A DNA stretch of 64,000 nt from Agrococcus sp. SL85 (GCF_026625845.1 NZ_CP113066.1:1922001-1986000); one strand, 5' to 3'; positions 25,849 through 37,126 are shown, counted from the stretch's first letter. Notes: generated by a model not told the origin, from the sequence alone. Made by a program: numbers and translations.

Positions 25849-27272
25849 TCAGCCGAGGATGCGGCGCAGGAGCGCGCGGCGCTCCGGCGGCACGGGCGGG
25901 TAGATGACGCGCAGCGTGTCGAGCGCCGTCGGCTTCGACAGCACGGCCTTCCGGTGGCTGAACGCCTCGAACGAGTGCCGCCCGTGGTACGCGCCCATGC
26001 CGCTCTCGCCCACGCCGCCGAAGGGCAGCGCCTCCGAGCCGACGTGCGCGACGGCCACGTTGATGCCGAGGCCGCCCGAGCTCGTCTCGCGCTCCACGCG
26101 CCGGATCGCCTCGCGCTCGCGCGCGAAGACGTACAGCGCGAGCGGCTTGTCGAGGCCGCGCATCCGCCGCACGAAGGCGTCGACGCCGTCGATCGGCAGC
26201 ACGGGCAGCAGCGGCCCGAAGATCTCCTCCTGCATGAGCGGCGAGGCCTCGTCGACGTCGACGAGGATCGTCGGCGCCGCGTAGCGGGCCTGCACGTCGA
26301 CCTCGCCGCCGGTCACGGCGGTGCCGCCCGAGAGCAGCCCCTGCAGGCGCTCGGCGTGGCGCTCCGAGACGATGCGGCCGAAGTCGGGGAGTCGCGCGGC
26401 TCGCGCAGCTGCTCTGCGGTCGCGCGGCGCAGCTCCTCGACGAGCTCGTCCGCGACCTCGCGGTCGACGAGCACGTGGTCGGGCGCGACGCACGTCTGCC
26501 CCGCGTTCAGCCACTTGCCCCAGGCGATGCGCCGGGCCGCGGCCGCGATGTCGGCCGAGCGGTGCACGTAGACGGGGCTCTTGCCGCCGAGCTCGAGCAC
26601 CGTGGGGGTCAGGTGCTTCGCGGCGGCCGCGGCGACGATGCGGCCGACGGTGCCGTTGCCGGTGTAGAAGATGAGGTCCCAGCGCTCGGCGAGCAGCGCC
26701 GTCGTGACGTCGGCACCGCCCTCGACGACGCGCACCGCGCGTGGGTCGAGGTAGGCGGGCACGAGCTGCGCGAGGAGGCGCGAGGTCGCGGGCGCGACCT
26801 CGGAGGGCTTCAGCACCGCGGCGTCGCCCGCGGCGAGCGCGCCGATGAGGGGCGCGAGCGAGAGCTGCAGCGGGTAGTTCCAGGGCGCGATGACGAGCGC
26901 GGCGCCGAGCGGCTCCGGCACGGTGCGCGCCGCGGCCGGCTGCAGCGCGAGCGGCGCGGGCACGGGCGTCGGCGCCATCCAGCGGCGCAGCGAGCGCCGC
27001 GCGCGGCGCGCCTCGGCGACGGTGTAGCCGATCTCGGTCATGTGCGCCTCGAGGTCGCCCTTGCCGAGGTCGTCGGCGAGCGCGCGCTCCCAGAGCGACA
27101 CGTTCTGCAGCAGCATCCGCGCGACGCCCTCGAGCTGCTCGGCGCGCCACGCGCGCGAGCGCGTCGTGCCGTCGAGCACGGCCTCCCGCATCTCGGCGGC
27201 GATGCCGGCGAGGGACTCCGGGGAGGAGGCAGTCGGGGATGCGGCGGCCGGGGCGGGGGTGCGATCGCTCAT
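25849..27272 (-). CDS. Aldehyde dehydrogenase family protein (one frameshift in this sequence)
   Basis: About 474 residues when repaired. Class 3-like enzyme: cofactor-binding GAALVIAPWNYPLQLSLAPL, LKPSEVAPATSRLLAQ, TGNGTVGRIVA, catalytic Glu in VLELGGKSPVYV and catalytic Cys in NAGQTCVAPDHVLV; C-terminal GGVGESGMGAYHGRHSFEAF. The frame breaks at 26386-26389, a run of four G (C on the coding strand); one more base gives RDSPDFGRIVSERH, the usual family sequence. This is a homopolymer loss, not an AGCT event. GAGCAT ends 6 nt before the ATG. Confidence 0.88.
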
Positions 27273-27305
27273 GGCGCCATGCTCGCACCCGCGCCCGTGC
27301 GCGGC

Positions 27306-28482
27306 CTATGCCGCGCCGCCGCCGTCGCTCGCCTCGCCGTCCCCGCCCTCCGCAGCCGCGAGCCGCCGCTGCCAGCCACCCTCGGCGCCGACGGGCACGA
27401 AGCCCAGCGCCTCGTTGACGGCGAGCATCGGGCGGTTCTCCTCGGCGTTCCAGGTGAGGATGCGCGTGCGGCCGGGGTGCAGGCGACCGAGCTGCAGCAG
27501 GTTCTCGGCCTTCACGAGCATCCCGAGGCGGTGCCCGCGGTGCTCGGCGTGCACGAGCGTGTCCTCCTGGTAGGCGGGGCGGCCGTCGGCGGGCAGCACG
27601 AGCGTCGTGAACGCCACCGCCTCGCCGGTGGCGACGTGCGTCGCGACCGCCTGCAGGATGCGGTTGCCGGATGCCTCCAGCTCGGTCTCGGTGCGCGCGA
27701 GCCGCGCGGCGTCCCAGGTCTCGTCGTCGACGTCGAGGCCGGCGGCCGGCGCGTCGGTGACCATGCGCGCGTGGAGGCCCGCGAGGGCCTCCGCGAGCTC
27801 CTCGGGCGTGCGCCCCGACCAGATGCGGATCGCGTAGGCGTCGCCCGCCGCGGCCGCCGCGTCGGCGCGGAAGCCCTCGAGCGAGGCGCGCGCCGCATCG
27901 ACGTCGAGCGCCGAGATGCGGTCGACCTGCTCGAGCGCGTAGCCGAGCGAGGCCGCCAGCCTGGCCGCCGCGTCGGCGGCGACGGCCCCGTGGCCGCTCA
28001 CCGCCGCGATCGCCGCCTCGCCCTCCGCGGGCGCGCGGTGGTCGATCCAGGCCTGCAGCGTCGTGGCGCCGAGGCTCGCGGGCGACGTCCTCGATGCGCG
28101 TCGCGACCGCGCGCCCGATGCCGCGGGATCGCGCGTCCGGCACGACCCAGGCCGAGACGTAGCCCACGCTCGAGCCCTCCTCGCGGGCGACCGAGGCGAT
28201 CCCGCGCGCCACGTCGCGGCCCTCGTGCACCACGAGGAAGCGCCGCGTCTCCTCGTCCTCGTCGTTCGCGAGGCTCGCGAGGATCTCGTCGACGGTCGTG
28301 TCGTGCGAGTCGTCGCCCCAGAACGCCTGCGTGACCGCGTTGGCCGTCGCGACGTAGCGGTGGATGCGCGTGAGCGCCGGCTCGTCGTAGGGCCCCTCGG
28401 GCGCGACGAGCTCGAGCCACTCGAGGGCAGCGGCGTCGATCCGGCCGGCGGCGGCCCGCTCGGCGTCGTCCTCGCCGGTCAT
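27306..28482 (-). CDS. GNAT family N-acetyltransferase, third of a tandem (one frameshift in this sequence)
   Basis: About 391 residues when repaired, two GNAT-like halves. The N-half has VGYVSAWVVPDARSRGIGRAV (acetyl-CoA loop RSRGIG); the C-half has LVHAEHRGHRLGMLVKAENL and [20 protein letters not shown]. Break at 28072-28076: GAGGCT should be GAGCT, giving EDVARELGATTLQAWIDH, which matches the paralogue upstream (RASGATTFQAWADHHP). Its ATG overlaps the TGA of the second GNAT gene. Probable small-molecule acetyltransferase; substrate unknown. Confidence 0.85.
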
Positions 28483-29570
28483 GCCGCGTCCTTCCGCTGC
28501 CAGGCGCCCTCGCCGCAGATCGCGACGAAGCCGAGCGCCTCGTTCACCGCGAGCATCGGGCGGTTCTCCTCGGCGTTCCAGGTGCGCACGATCGCGGCGG
28601 GCTCGTGCGCGTCGAGCGCGAGCAGGTTGGCGACCTTCACGAGCATCCCCAGCCGGTGGCCGCGGTGGTCGCCGTGCACGAGCGTGTCGTGCTGGTACCA
28701 GGGCGCGCCGCCGCCCGAGCCCGTGAGCGTCGTGTAGGCCACGACCTCGTCGGTCGCCGCGTCGACGGCGATCGCGCGCAGCAGCGTGCGCCCGCCGTCC
28801 ACCTGGCTCGCCTCGTAGCGGCGCAGGCGCTCGGCGTCCCAGGCCTCGGCCTCGTGCTCGAGCCCCGCCGAGGGCGCGTCGACGGACATGCGCGAGTGGA
28901 GGGCCGCGAGGGAGGCGAGCCGGTGCTCGGGCGTGCGGCCCGTCCACGTCTCCGCGCGGTAGCGCGGCAGCGCGAGCGCCTCGGCCTCCGCGCCGTGCGC
29001 CTCGAGGCCGGCGCGCACGTCCGCGAGGCGCAGCTCGCTCATGCGCTCCACCTGCTCGAGCGCGAAGCCGTAGCGTTGCAGCATCCGCACCTGCGGGGAG
29101 TCGGCGGGCACGGCCCCGTGGCCCGTGGGCGGCGCGATCGTGGGGCCGGGGGCCGGGTGGTGGTCGGCCCACGCCTGGAACGTCGTCGCGCCGCTCGCGC
29201 GCATCCGCGCGATGAGGTCGTCGGCGAGCGCGGCGCCCACGCCGCGGCCGCGCGCGCCGGGCACGACCATGACGTCGACCTCGGCGAGCGTCGTCGCCTC
29301 GAGCAGCCCGCGGCACGCGTAGCCCCGCCCGACGGGCTCGCCGTCGAGCAGCGCGATCGTGCGCAGCTCCTGCGACTCGCCCTCCTGCCGGCGCCACTGC
29401 GCCCAGGCCTCCTGGTACGTGACGGCGTGGCTCGCGTCGCCGCCCCAGCCGTCGACGACGACGGCGTTCCGCACGTCGACGAGCGTGCGCAGCAGCCGCG
29501 CCCCCTCGTCGTCGCCGTCCCAGGTCTCGGGCACGGGCACGTCGACGATCTCGATGCCTGCCGCGCTCAT
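28479..29570 (-). CDS. GNAT family N-acetyltransferase, second of a tandem
   Basis: 363 residues, two GNAT halves. N-half: AEVDVMVVPGARGRGVGAAL (acetyl-CoA pyrophosphate loop) and TTFQAWADHH; C-half: YQHDTLVHGDHRGHRLGMLV and [20 protein letters not shown]. Coupled by ATGA overlaps to the paralogues on both sides, which makes a three-gene operon. The repeated architecture is similar to mycothiol synthase-type double-GNAT proteins, but I do not see enough to call MshD. Confidence 0.87.
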   Translation of the reverse strand: MSAAGIEIVDVPVPETWDGDDEGARLLRTLVDVRNAVVVDGWGGDASHAVTYQEAWAQWRRQEGESQELRTIALLDGEPVGRGYACRGLLEATTLAEVDVMVVPGARGRGVGAALADDLIARMRASGATTFQAWADHHPAPGPTIAPPTGHGAVPADSPQVRMLQRYGFALEQVERMSELRLADVRAGLEAHGAEAEALALPRYRAETWTGRTPEHRLASLAALHSRMSVDAPSAGLEHEAEAWDAERLRRYEASQVDGGRTLLRAIAVDAATDEVVAYTTLTGSGGGAPWYQHDTLVHGDHRGHRLGMLVKVANLLALDAHEPAAIVRTWNAEENRPMLAVNEALGFVAICGEGAWQRKDAA

Positions 29571-30652
29571 CGCACGTCCTTCCGCTGCCACACGCCCTCG
29601 TGCGCGACGGCGACGAAGCCCGTCGCCTCGTTCACGGCGAGCATGTGGCGGTTCTCCTCGGCGTTCCAGGTGCCGACCCGGGGGTGGGCGGGGTGGTGGT
29701 CGCGCAGCTCGACGAGGTTCGCGAGCTTCAGCAGCATGCCGAGCGCGCGACCGCGGTGCTCGGCGACGACGAGCGTGTCGTGCTGCCGCGCGATCCCGGC
29801 GCCGTCGGCGGGCGCCGCGCCGACGAACAGCGAGGTGAAGCCCGCGAGCGCGCCGCTCGGCCGGTGCCGCACGACGACGGTGCGCATCGTGCGGCCGCCG
29901 TCGGTCTTCGAGCGCTCGAAGTCGGCGAGCCGCTCGTCGCTCCAGGTCTCCGGCTCGAGCGCGAGCCCGCCGACGGGCGCGTCGGTCGACATGCGCTCGT
30001 GCAGGCGGCGCATCTCCGCCCGGTGCGCGGCGGGCGTCGGGCCCGCCCACGCGATCGTCTCGTAGTCGTCGCCCGAGCGCTCGCGGGCGTCGGTCAGCCG
30101 GGCGTCGAGGTCGAGGTCGAGGATGTCGGCGACGCTCACGCGGTACACCTGCTCGAGCACGAAGCCGCGCGCCACGAGCGGGGCGGCCTCGGCGTCGTCG
30201 GGATCGGCGCCGCCGAAGCCGGTCGCGGCCGTGACGGCGCCCGTCGAGGCCGCGGGGGAGCCGCCCATCACCGTGGGGCGGCCCAGCTCGCGCGCGAGGC
30301 GCATCGCGTCGTCCGTGAGGGCCTCCGCCACCGCGAGCCGGCGCTCGCCCACGAGGTCGTCGTCGAGGGCCAGACCGAAGTCGAGCACGTCGGTCGACTC
30401 CTGCAGCGGCAGCCAGATGCTCGAGATGCCGAGCACGCGGTCGCCGTCGGCGACGACGCGCACGAGGTGGTCGTCGGCCTCGTTCGGCAGCCAGGAGGCG
30501 AGCCGCTCCTCGTGCGTGAGCGCGGCGGTGCCGGCGTAGCGGGGCAGGTTCACCCGCTCCATGTGGTCGGAGACCGCGCGGAAGCGCTCGCCGACCTCGC
30601 CGGCCTCGTCGGCGGTCGCGGGCAGCGTCAGGGGCGTGACGTCGATGCGCAT
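29567..30652 (-). CDS. GNAT family N-acetyltransferase, first of a tandem
   Basis: 361 residues, double-GNAT architecture. The N-half is more divergent ([21 protein letters not shown]; no clear R/Q-x-x-G-x-G loop), while the C-half keeps [19 protein letters not shown] and [20 protein letters not shown]. The first gene of the operon, divergent from smc with 128 nt between. Its TGA overlaps the next ATG. Probably one active and one structural GNAT half. Confidence 0.85.
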   Translation of the reverse strand: MRIDVTPLTLPATADEAGEVGERFRAVSDHMERVNLPRYAGTAALTHEERLASWLPNEADDHLVRVVADGDRVLGISSIWLPLQESTDVLDFGLALDDDLVGERRLAVAEALTDDAMRLARELGRPTVMGGSPAASTGAVTAATGFGGADPDDAEAAPLVARGFVLEQVYRVSVADILDLDLDARLTDARERSGDDYETIAWAGPTPAAHRAEMRRLHERMSTDAPVGGLALEPETWSDERLADFERSKTDGGRTMRTVVVRHRPSGALAGFTSLFVGAAPADGAGIARQHDTLVVAEHRGRALGMLLKLANLVELRDHHPAHPRVGTWNAEENRHMLAVNEATGFVAVAHEGVWQRKDVR

Positions 30653-30748
30653 GGGGGATCATCCGCCGCTCGCGCGAGGCACCGTGCCTGCGGGCAGCCT
30701 TGCAGGATGCCATGCGCGCGCCCTGCGCACAACCTGTCGGCGCGCCGG

Positions 30749-30754
30749 TAGGTT
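30749..30754 (+). promoter_or_regulatory. Putative -10 element of smc
   Basis: TAGGTT 26 nt before the smc ATG, giving a short leader that includes GGGAG. Confidence 0.4.
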
Positions 30755-30780
30755 GGGCCGCAGCACGACCCGGGAGCCGC

Positions 30781-33700
30781 ATGCACCTCAAGACCCTCAC
30801 CGTCAAGGGCTTCAAGTCGTTCGCGCGCTCCACCACGTTCCAGTTCGAGCCGGGCGTCACGTGCGTCGTGGGGCCGAACGGCTCGGGCAAGTCGAACGTC
30901 GTCGACGCCCTCGCGTGGGTCATGGGCGAGCAGGGCGCCAAGACGCTCCGCGGCGGCAAGATGGAGGACGTCATCTTCGCCGGCACGGCGACGACCGGCC
31001 CGCTCGGCCGCGCGCACGTCGAGCTCGTGATCGACAACGCCGACGGCGCGCTCCCCATCGAGTACGCCGAGGTGCAGATCTCGCGCACCCTCTTCCGCAG
31101 CGGCGGCTCGGAGTACGCGATCAACGGCGAGTCGTGCCGCCTCCTCGACGTGCAGGAGCTGCTGAGCGACTCCGGCCTCGGCCGCGAGATGCACGTGATC
31201 GTCGGCCAGGGCCAGCTGGATGCCGTGCTGCAGGCGACGCCCGCCGACCGCCGCGGCTACATCGAGGAGGCCGCGGGCATCCTCAAGCACCGCCGCCGCA
31301 AGGAGAAGACCCTCCGCAAGCTCGACGCGATGCAGGCCAACCTCACGCGCCTGCAGGACCTCACGGGCGAGATCCGCCGCCAGCTGAAGCCCCTCGGCCA
31401 GCAGGCCGAGATCGCCAAGGAGGCCGCCACGATCCAGGCGACGGTGCGCGAGTCGCGCGCGCGCCTCATCGCCGCCGAGGTCGTGGGGCTGCGGCAGCAG
31501 CTCGAGTCCGCCGCCCGCTCGGAGTCCGAGCGCAAGTCGGAGCGCATCGTGCTGCAGGAGCAGCTCGAGCAGGCGCGGCTGCGCGCCGCCCGCCTCGAGG
31601 AGTCGATGGCGGGCGACGACGTCGACGTCGCGCGGCAGGTCGCGCACGGGCTCGAGCGCGAGCTCTCGCGGCTGCAGTCGCTGCACGCGCTCGCGGGGCA
31701 GCGCCTGGCACTCCTCGAGGAGGCGCCCGAGGCGATCGACGCCGCGCCGCTCGTGACGCCCGAGATGGTGCAGGCCGCGCGCGACGAGGCCTCGGCGCTC
31801 GGCGACCGCGTCGCCGCCGCCGAGGGGCAGGCTCGGCCGCGCGGCCGCCGCGACCGCGCTCGCCCGCGCGAACCTCGACTCGCTCGACGAGGAGATCGCC
31901 GCGCAGGCCGCGCTCGTCTCGAAGCACGACCTCGAGCTCGCCGCGCTCCGCTCCCGCGTCGACGTCGCGCGCTCGACCCTCGCCGCCCGCGAGGCGGAGG
32001 TGCAGCGCCGCGAGGCGCAGGTGGCCACCGCGGCGCAGCGGCTCGCCGAGGCGCAGGCCGCGGCCGGCGAGGCTCGGCGACGACGAGGACGCGGGCGACA
32101 ACGCCTCGCTCGCGGGCGCCTACCGCGAGGCCGACGCGGCGCAGGCCCGGCGCTCGACCGCGCTCGACGAGCGCCGCGAGGCCCTCCACGCGGTCGAGCG
32201 CGAGCGCGACGCCCTCGCCGCCCGCACCTCCGCGCTCACGATGGCGCTCGCGGACGCGAACGCCTCCGCGGGCCTCGTCGAAGCCGGGCTGCCGGGCCTC
32301 ACGGGGCTCGTGGCCGAGCGCGTGAAGGTGCAGAAGGGCTTCGAGGCCGCGATCGCCGCCGCGCTCGGCACGCTCGGCGAGGCCGTGCTCGCCGACTCGC
32401 GCGAGGCCGCGGCCGCCGCCGTCGAGCACGCGCACGCCGAGGGCCTCGGCCGCATCGAAGCGGTCGTCGCGAGCGCCGGCCGCATGCACCCGCGCGTCGC
32501 GGACGTCGCGAACGAGGGCGTCGCAGGTGCCGTGCACGCGCCCACCGTCGTCGAGGCGCCCGAGGGCGTGCTCGGCATCCTCGCCTGGACCTTCGTCGTC
32601 GACGACCTCGACGCCGCGCAGGCCGCCGGCCCGAAGCTGGCGGACCTCGAGCTGGGCGGCCCGATCACGCTCGTCACGCGCCGCGGCGACTTCGTGAGCG
32701 AGCACCTGCTGCGCGGCGGCAGCGACGACAGCCGGTCGCGCCTCGAGCTGCTCGCCGAGCGCGACGCCGCCACCGAGCGGCTCGACGAGCTCTCCACCGC
32801 CATCGAGCGCGAGGCCGGCGCCCTGGATGACGCCCGGCAGGCCCACCAGCGCGCCAAGCGCGATGCGGCGGAGGCGCTCGAGGCGCTCCGCGCGCACGAC
32901 GCCGCCTCGGCCTCGCGCGGCGAGCAGCGCTCGCGGGCGCGCGCCCGGCTCGAGTCGGCCACGGGCGAGCACGAGCGCGCCGAGGCGGCGCTCGCGGAGG
33001 CCCGCGGCGGCATCCAGGAGGCGCATGACGGCGTCGAGGCGGCCGAGCGGACGCTCGAGCGCTTCGAGGCGAAGCCGCGGCCCATCCTCGACGCCTCCGA
33101 GCGCGACGCGCTGCTCGTGGAGCTCGAGGAGGCGCGCGGGGCCGAGACCGACCTGCGCATCGAGCTCGAGACCGCGCGCGAGCGCGTGCGCGCCGAGCTC
33201 GCGCGCGCCGAGCAAGCCTGGGCCGCGACGTCGAGGCGCAGCGCGCCCGCGCCGAGGAGGCCGCGCGGCGCGCGGTGCTGCGCGAGCGCCAGCGCGTGCA
33301 GGCGCAGCGCGTGCTCGACGCGATCCCGCCCGTGCTCGGCGTCGCCGAGCGCAGCGTGCAGGAGGCGCGCGGCGTGCTCGCGGAGCGCGAGGCCGCCCGA
33401 CGCGACCGCAACGAGGAGCTCGGGCGCCTGCGGCGCGACGAGGGGGGCCTCCGCGAGCGCCTCCAGGAGCTCACCGAGCACGTGCACGTGGCCGAGATGG
33501 AGGCCTACGAGCAGCGCCTGCACCTGTCGAACCTGCTCGAGCGCGCCGGCAGCGAGCTCGGGCTCGAGGAGGCCGTGCTCGTCGCCGAGCACGCGCCCGA
33601 GGACGGCTGGGACCGCAGGGCGGAGCAGGCCGTGCTGCAGGACGCGGAGCGCAAGCTCGGTCGCCTCGGCCGCGTCAATCCGCTCGCGCTCGAGGAGTTC

Positions 33701-34288
33701 GAGGCGCTCGAGCAGCGGCACCGGTTCCTCACCGAGCAGCTCGCCGACCTCGCGACCACGCGCAAGGACCTCGAGCAGATCATCGCCGACCTCGACGTCA
33801 CGATGGAGACGATCTTCGCCGCCGCCTTCGAGGACACGCGCGCGGCCTTCGCCGAGGTGTTCCCGGTGCTGTTCCCCGGCGGCTCGGGCTCGCTCGCGCT
33901 CACCGATCCCGACGACATGCTCGCGACGGGCGTCGAGGTGGCCGTGCGCCCGGCCGGCAAGAAGATCGACCGCATCTCGCTGCTCTCGGGCGGCGAGCGC
34001 TCGCTCGCGGCCGTCGCCTTCATGGTCTCGATCTTCAAGGCGCGGCCGAGCCCGTTCTACATCATGGACGAGGTGGAGGCGGCGCTCGACGACGCGAACC
34101 TCGGGCGCCTCCTGGCGGTGTTCGAGCAGCTGCGCGAGAGCTCGCAGCTCATCGTCATCACGCACCAGAAGCGCACGATGGAGATCGCCGACGCCCTCTA
34201 CGGCGTCTCGATGCGGCAGGACGGCGTCTCCGCCGTCGTCGGCCAGCGCACGGCGCGCGACCGCGATCGCGAGCCGGTCGACGCCTAG
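30781..34288 (+). CDS. smc: Chromosome segregation protein SMC (three disruptions in this sequence)
   Basis: About 1167 residues when repaired. N-terminal ATPase half with Walker [22 protein letters not shown] and [19 protein letters not shown], coiled coil, hinge (about 500-650: [20 protein letters not shown]), second coiled coil, and C-terminal half with signature [17 protein letters not shown] and Walker [13 protein letters not shown]. The frame breaks three times in the coils: 31829 (AGGCT), 32070 (AGGCT) and 33213 (CAAGCCT, two extra bases); each repair yields heptad-like coil ([41 protein letters not shown]). SMC is normally essential for chromosome organisation, so the breaks are almost surely not biological. 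Confidence 0.93.
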
Positions 34289-34344
34289 GCCCCGACCTCT
34301 GCGATGCGCGTGCTCGCGCGCCGCCCAGCGCTCAGGCGTCGTGC

Positions 34345-34998
34345 TCAGGGCGTCGCGCGCAGCGCCGAGACCACGAAGGTGCGGCCCGGCCCGTAGATGG
34401 CGTCGAGCGCGGCCTGGATCGAGCCGTCGTCGAGGACGACGTCGACGACGAGGACGCCGTCGAGCCCCGTCGCGCCGAGGACGTCGGCGCGGGGCACGGC
34501 GGCGAGGTCGGCCTGCATCGCCGCGAGCTGGGCCTCGTCGAGGTCGCCCGACGGGTACTCGATCGCGGGCATCGTGATGCTCGCGAGCGAGACCGGCTCG
34601 CCGGCCACCGTCGCGACGCCCGAGCCCGCGTCGTAGGTCACGGGCACGCCCACGCCCTGCGCCCAGCGCACGCCGCCCGTCTCCTGGTGCTCGATCGTCG
34701 ACCAGTCCCAGCCCTCGAGCATCGGGCCGTCGCACTGCGGCGGCGCCGACTCCGCGACCGCGCCGAGGCACAGCACCGTGCCGCCGTCGCGCTCGAGCAG
34801 CGTCGCGGGCGCGAGCGCCGGGTCGTCGGTGCTGGGCTCGGGGAGCCCGGCGAGCAGCGCCTGGGCCTCGGGCCCCGTGACGAGGGGCGCGTCGGGCGCC
34901 GCGCTGCCCGAGCCGGGCGAGCCGCCCGTGGCCGCGCAGCCCACCAGCACCCCGAGCGCCGCCGCTGCCGCGGCCGCCCTGCCGAGCCGCGCGCTCAT
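34345..34998 (-). CDS. Putative lipoprotein, second of a tandem pair
   Basis: 217 residues. Signal peptide with lipobox (ALGVLVGC, Cys ~22), a flexible Gly/Ser/Pro segment, then a soluble domain: PPQCDGPMLEGWDWSTIEH, GGVRWAQGVGVPVTYDAGSG, YGPGRTFVVSALR near the C terminus. The same pattern occurs in the gene directly upstream, with which it overlaps by ATGA. Surface-anchored, function unknown; I do not recognise the domain. Confidence 0.8.
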   Translation of the reverse strand: MSARLGRAAAAAAALGVLVGCAATGGSPGSGSAAPDAPLVTGPEAQALLAGLPEPSTDDPALAPATLLERDGGTVLCLGAVAESAPPQCDGPMLEGWDWSTIEHQETGGVRWAQGVGVPVTYDAGSGVATVAGEPVSLASITMPAIEYPSGDLDEAQLAAMQADLAAVPRADVLGATGLDGVLVVDVVLDDGSIQAALDAIYGPGRTFVVSALRATP

Positions 34999-35657
34999 CG
35001 CAGCCACGACTCCACCCACACGGCGCCGGGGCCGTACAGGTCGTCGAGGAACGCCTGCATCGAGCCGTCGTCGTAGACCACCTCGAGCGTCGCGACGTCG
35101 GCGGTCGCCGCCGATCCGCGGATGTCGGCCCGGTCGAGCGACATGAGGTCGGCCTGGATCGCCGTGGCGGTCGCCTCGTCGATCGTGCCGATGGGCTCCT
35201 CGTACGCGGGCATCGAGAGCGTCGCGAGGTCGAGCATCTCGACCACGGCGAGCGCGCCCGAGGCGGCGTCGTAGGTGGCGAGGAATGCGACGCTCGCCTC
35301 GGTCCAGCGCACGCCCGAGGCCTCCTCGTGCGCCGCCGCCGACCAGTCCCAGCCCTCGATCTCGGGACCGCCGCACTGCGGCGGGTAGGAGGTGAGCACC
35401 ATGGTGCAGAGCATCGGAGGCCCGTCCGCGGCCTGCAGCGCGGTGCCGATGGCGAGCACCTCGCCGTCGGCCGACGGGACGGGCAGGTCGGCGAGGCGGG
35501 CGCGCGCCTGCGGCCCGGGCTCGAGCCCCGCGGCGGGCGCCGACGGCGCCGATGCCTGGGGCGGCTGCGGGGCGCCCGGCCCGGCGGGCGCGGCGGCCGC
35601 GCAGCCGGTGAGGAGCAGGAGCGCGGCGGCGGTGCCGGCGAGGGTGAGGGGTCTCAT
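34995..35657 (-). CDS. Putative lipoprotein, first of a tandem pair
   Basis: 220 residues. Lipobox ALLLLTGC (Cys ~19) after a short signal peptide, Pro/Ala-rich linker, then the domain shared with the downstream paralogue: PPQCGGPEIEGWDWSAAAHEE, SGVRWTEASV, TYDAASGALAVV and LDDLYGPGAVWVESWLR. Both have one extra Cys in the CTMVLTSYPPQC/CLGAVAESAPPQC region, which may form a disulfide. Co-translated with its neighbour. Function unknown. Confidence 0.8.
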   Translation of the reverse strand: MRPLTLAGTAAALLLLTGCAAAAPAGPGAPQPPQASAPSAPAAGLEPGPQARARLADLPVPSADGEVLAIGTALQAADGPPMLCTMVLTSYPPQCGGPEIEGWDWSAAAHEEASGVRWTEASVAFLATYDAASGALAVVEMLDLATLSMPAYEEPIGTIDEATATAIQADLMSLDRADIRGSAATADVATLEVVYDDGSMQAFLDDLYGPGAVWVESWLR

Positions 35658-35663
35658 GCGACC

Positions 35664-35669
35664 ACGCTA
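35664..35669 (-). promoter_or_regulatory. Putative -10 element of the lipoprotein pair
   Basis: TAGCGT on the minus strand ends 6 nt before the ATG at 35657. Confidence 0.5.
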
Positions 35670-35739
35670 GGAGCGGCCGCTCGGAAGCACAGCCCAACGT
35701 TCCGCGCGACTCGTGCGTCCGGCTCGACCATCGCGCGGA

Positions 35740-37113
35740 TCAGCGCGGCAGGCGGCCCTCGTGCAGCACGCCGTCCGGGTCCGCGGCGTCGCGGATGACG
35801 CGGAGCCGCGCGAAGTCCTCGGGCGAGCCGCAGCGGTCGAGGGTCTCGGAGGGCCCGAGGAAGGTCTGGATCATCCGCGGCGACGCCGCGGGCGCCAGCA
35901 GGGCCTCGAACCCCCGAGGCTCGCCGCGGCGGCCTCGCGCGACGCCCCGGGGAGCAGCGGCGCGAGCCCCATCGCCAGCCACCGGGCGCCCGCGAGGGAG
36001 CCGAACGCGGGCCTCGGCGGCGCGTCGAGCGCGCCGCCGAGGAGCCTCAGGCTCACGCCCACGATGCCCGCCTGCTCGGGCAGGTCGCGCCAGGCGAGCA
36101 GCGCGTCGATCGTCGCGTCATCGAGCCTCGCGAGCGCGACGGAGGCGCCGAGGCTCGGCGAGGGCTCCGTGGGCTCCGTCGCGGCGAGGGCGTGCGCGAG
36201 CTGCGTCGTCGGCCCCACCTCGTCGCGCTCGGGCTCGGCGGCGGCGCGGACGCCGTCGAGCCACGCGAGCGCCGCCTCGTCGGCGGCGAGCGCCTCGATC
36301 GAGAGCAGCGTCCGACCGCGCACGGCCTCCGGCAGCTGCGGGGCGTCGGGCATGCGCATCGAGGTGACGAGCACGCCGTGCGCGCCCCCGGCGTCGTGCG
36401 CCTCGGCCGCGTCGCGCACCGCGCGCAGGGCGGCCGCGGCCCGGTCGCCCGGGACCACGAGGCTCGGCCCGCACGAGCGTCGGCGCCGCGACGAGCCGAG
36501 CTCGAGGCTCGGTGACGACGCCGGGCGAGGCGCCGCCGCGCAGCGCCCACATGCCCTCCGAGTCCGTGGCGTCGTCGATGCGCTCGACCGCGCCGTCCGG
36601 GCGCACGAGCGTCGCCGCCCGCAGCGCGTGCGCGCCGAGGCCCGCGGCACGCGCGAACCAGCCGTGGCCGCCGCCCAGCACGAAGCCGGCGGCGCTCACG
36701 ACGCGGCTCGTGCCGGCAGGCGCCGCGAGGCCCGTGCCCTCGAGCGCCTCGAGCACGGCGCCCCAGCGCACGCCCGCGCCGAGCCGGGCCCTGCGGGCCT
36801 CGACGGCGATCTCGAGATGGTTGAGCGCTGCGGTGCGCACGACGATCGCGCCCTCGAGCGCGCCGGTGGCGCCGTGGCCGCTCGGCTGCACGGCCACCGC
36901 GAGGCCGGTCTCGCGCGCCGCGGCGAGCACCGCCTGCGCGTCGTCGACGCCGGCGACGTGCGCGATCGCGGCGGGCCTCTGCTCGACCGCCAGGTTCCAG
37001 GGCAGGCGCTCGGCGTCGTACGCCTCGTCGCCGGGGAGGGTGAGGGAGCCCCGCATCGAGGATGCGAGGGCGCGGAGCGCGGCCGCGCGAGCGTCGGCAG
37101 CATCGGTCGTCAC
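35740..37113 (-). CDS. FAD-binding (berberine-bridge-like) oxidoreductase, frameshifted in this sequence
   Basis: About 457 residues when repaired. PCMH-type FAD domain: AVQPSGHGATGALEGAIVV (flavin-linking His), RLGAGVRWGAVLEAL and SAAGFVLGGGHGWFARAAGLG; the C-terminal RLRVIRDAADPDGVLHEGRL is the BBE-type end. Breaks: 36460-36464 (AGGCT; repair gives RAELVVPGDRAAAALRAV) and around 35911-35921, where either a C-run has lost a base or an adjacent AGCT is expanded. GTG start, 7 nt after TACCGT on the minus strand. Substrate unknown. Confidence 0.83.
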
Positions 37114-37120
37114 GGGCGCG

Positions 37121-37126
37121 ACGGTA
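37121..37126 (-). promoter_or_regulatory. Putative -10 element of the FAD oxidase
   Basis: TACCGT on the minus strand ends 7 nt before the GTG at 37113. Confidence 0.45.

Noticed and set aside
36505..36520. A further AGGCT in the FAD oxidase
   Set aside because: The frame is sensible on both sides without correction, so it would need a compensating loss; not counted.
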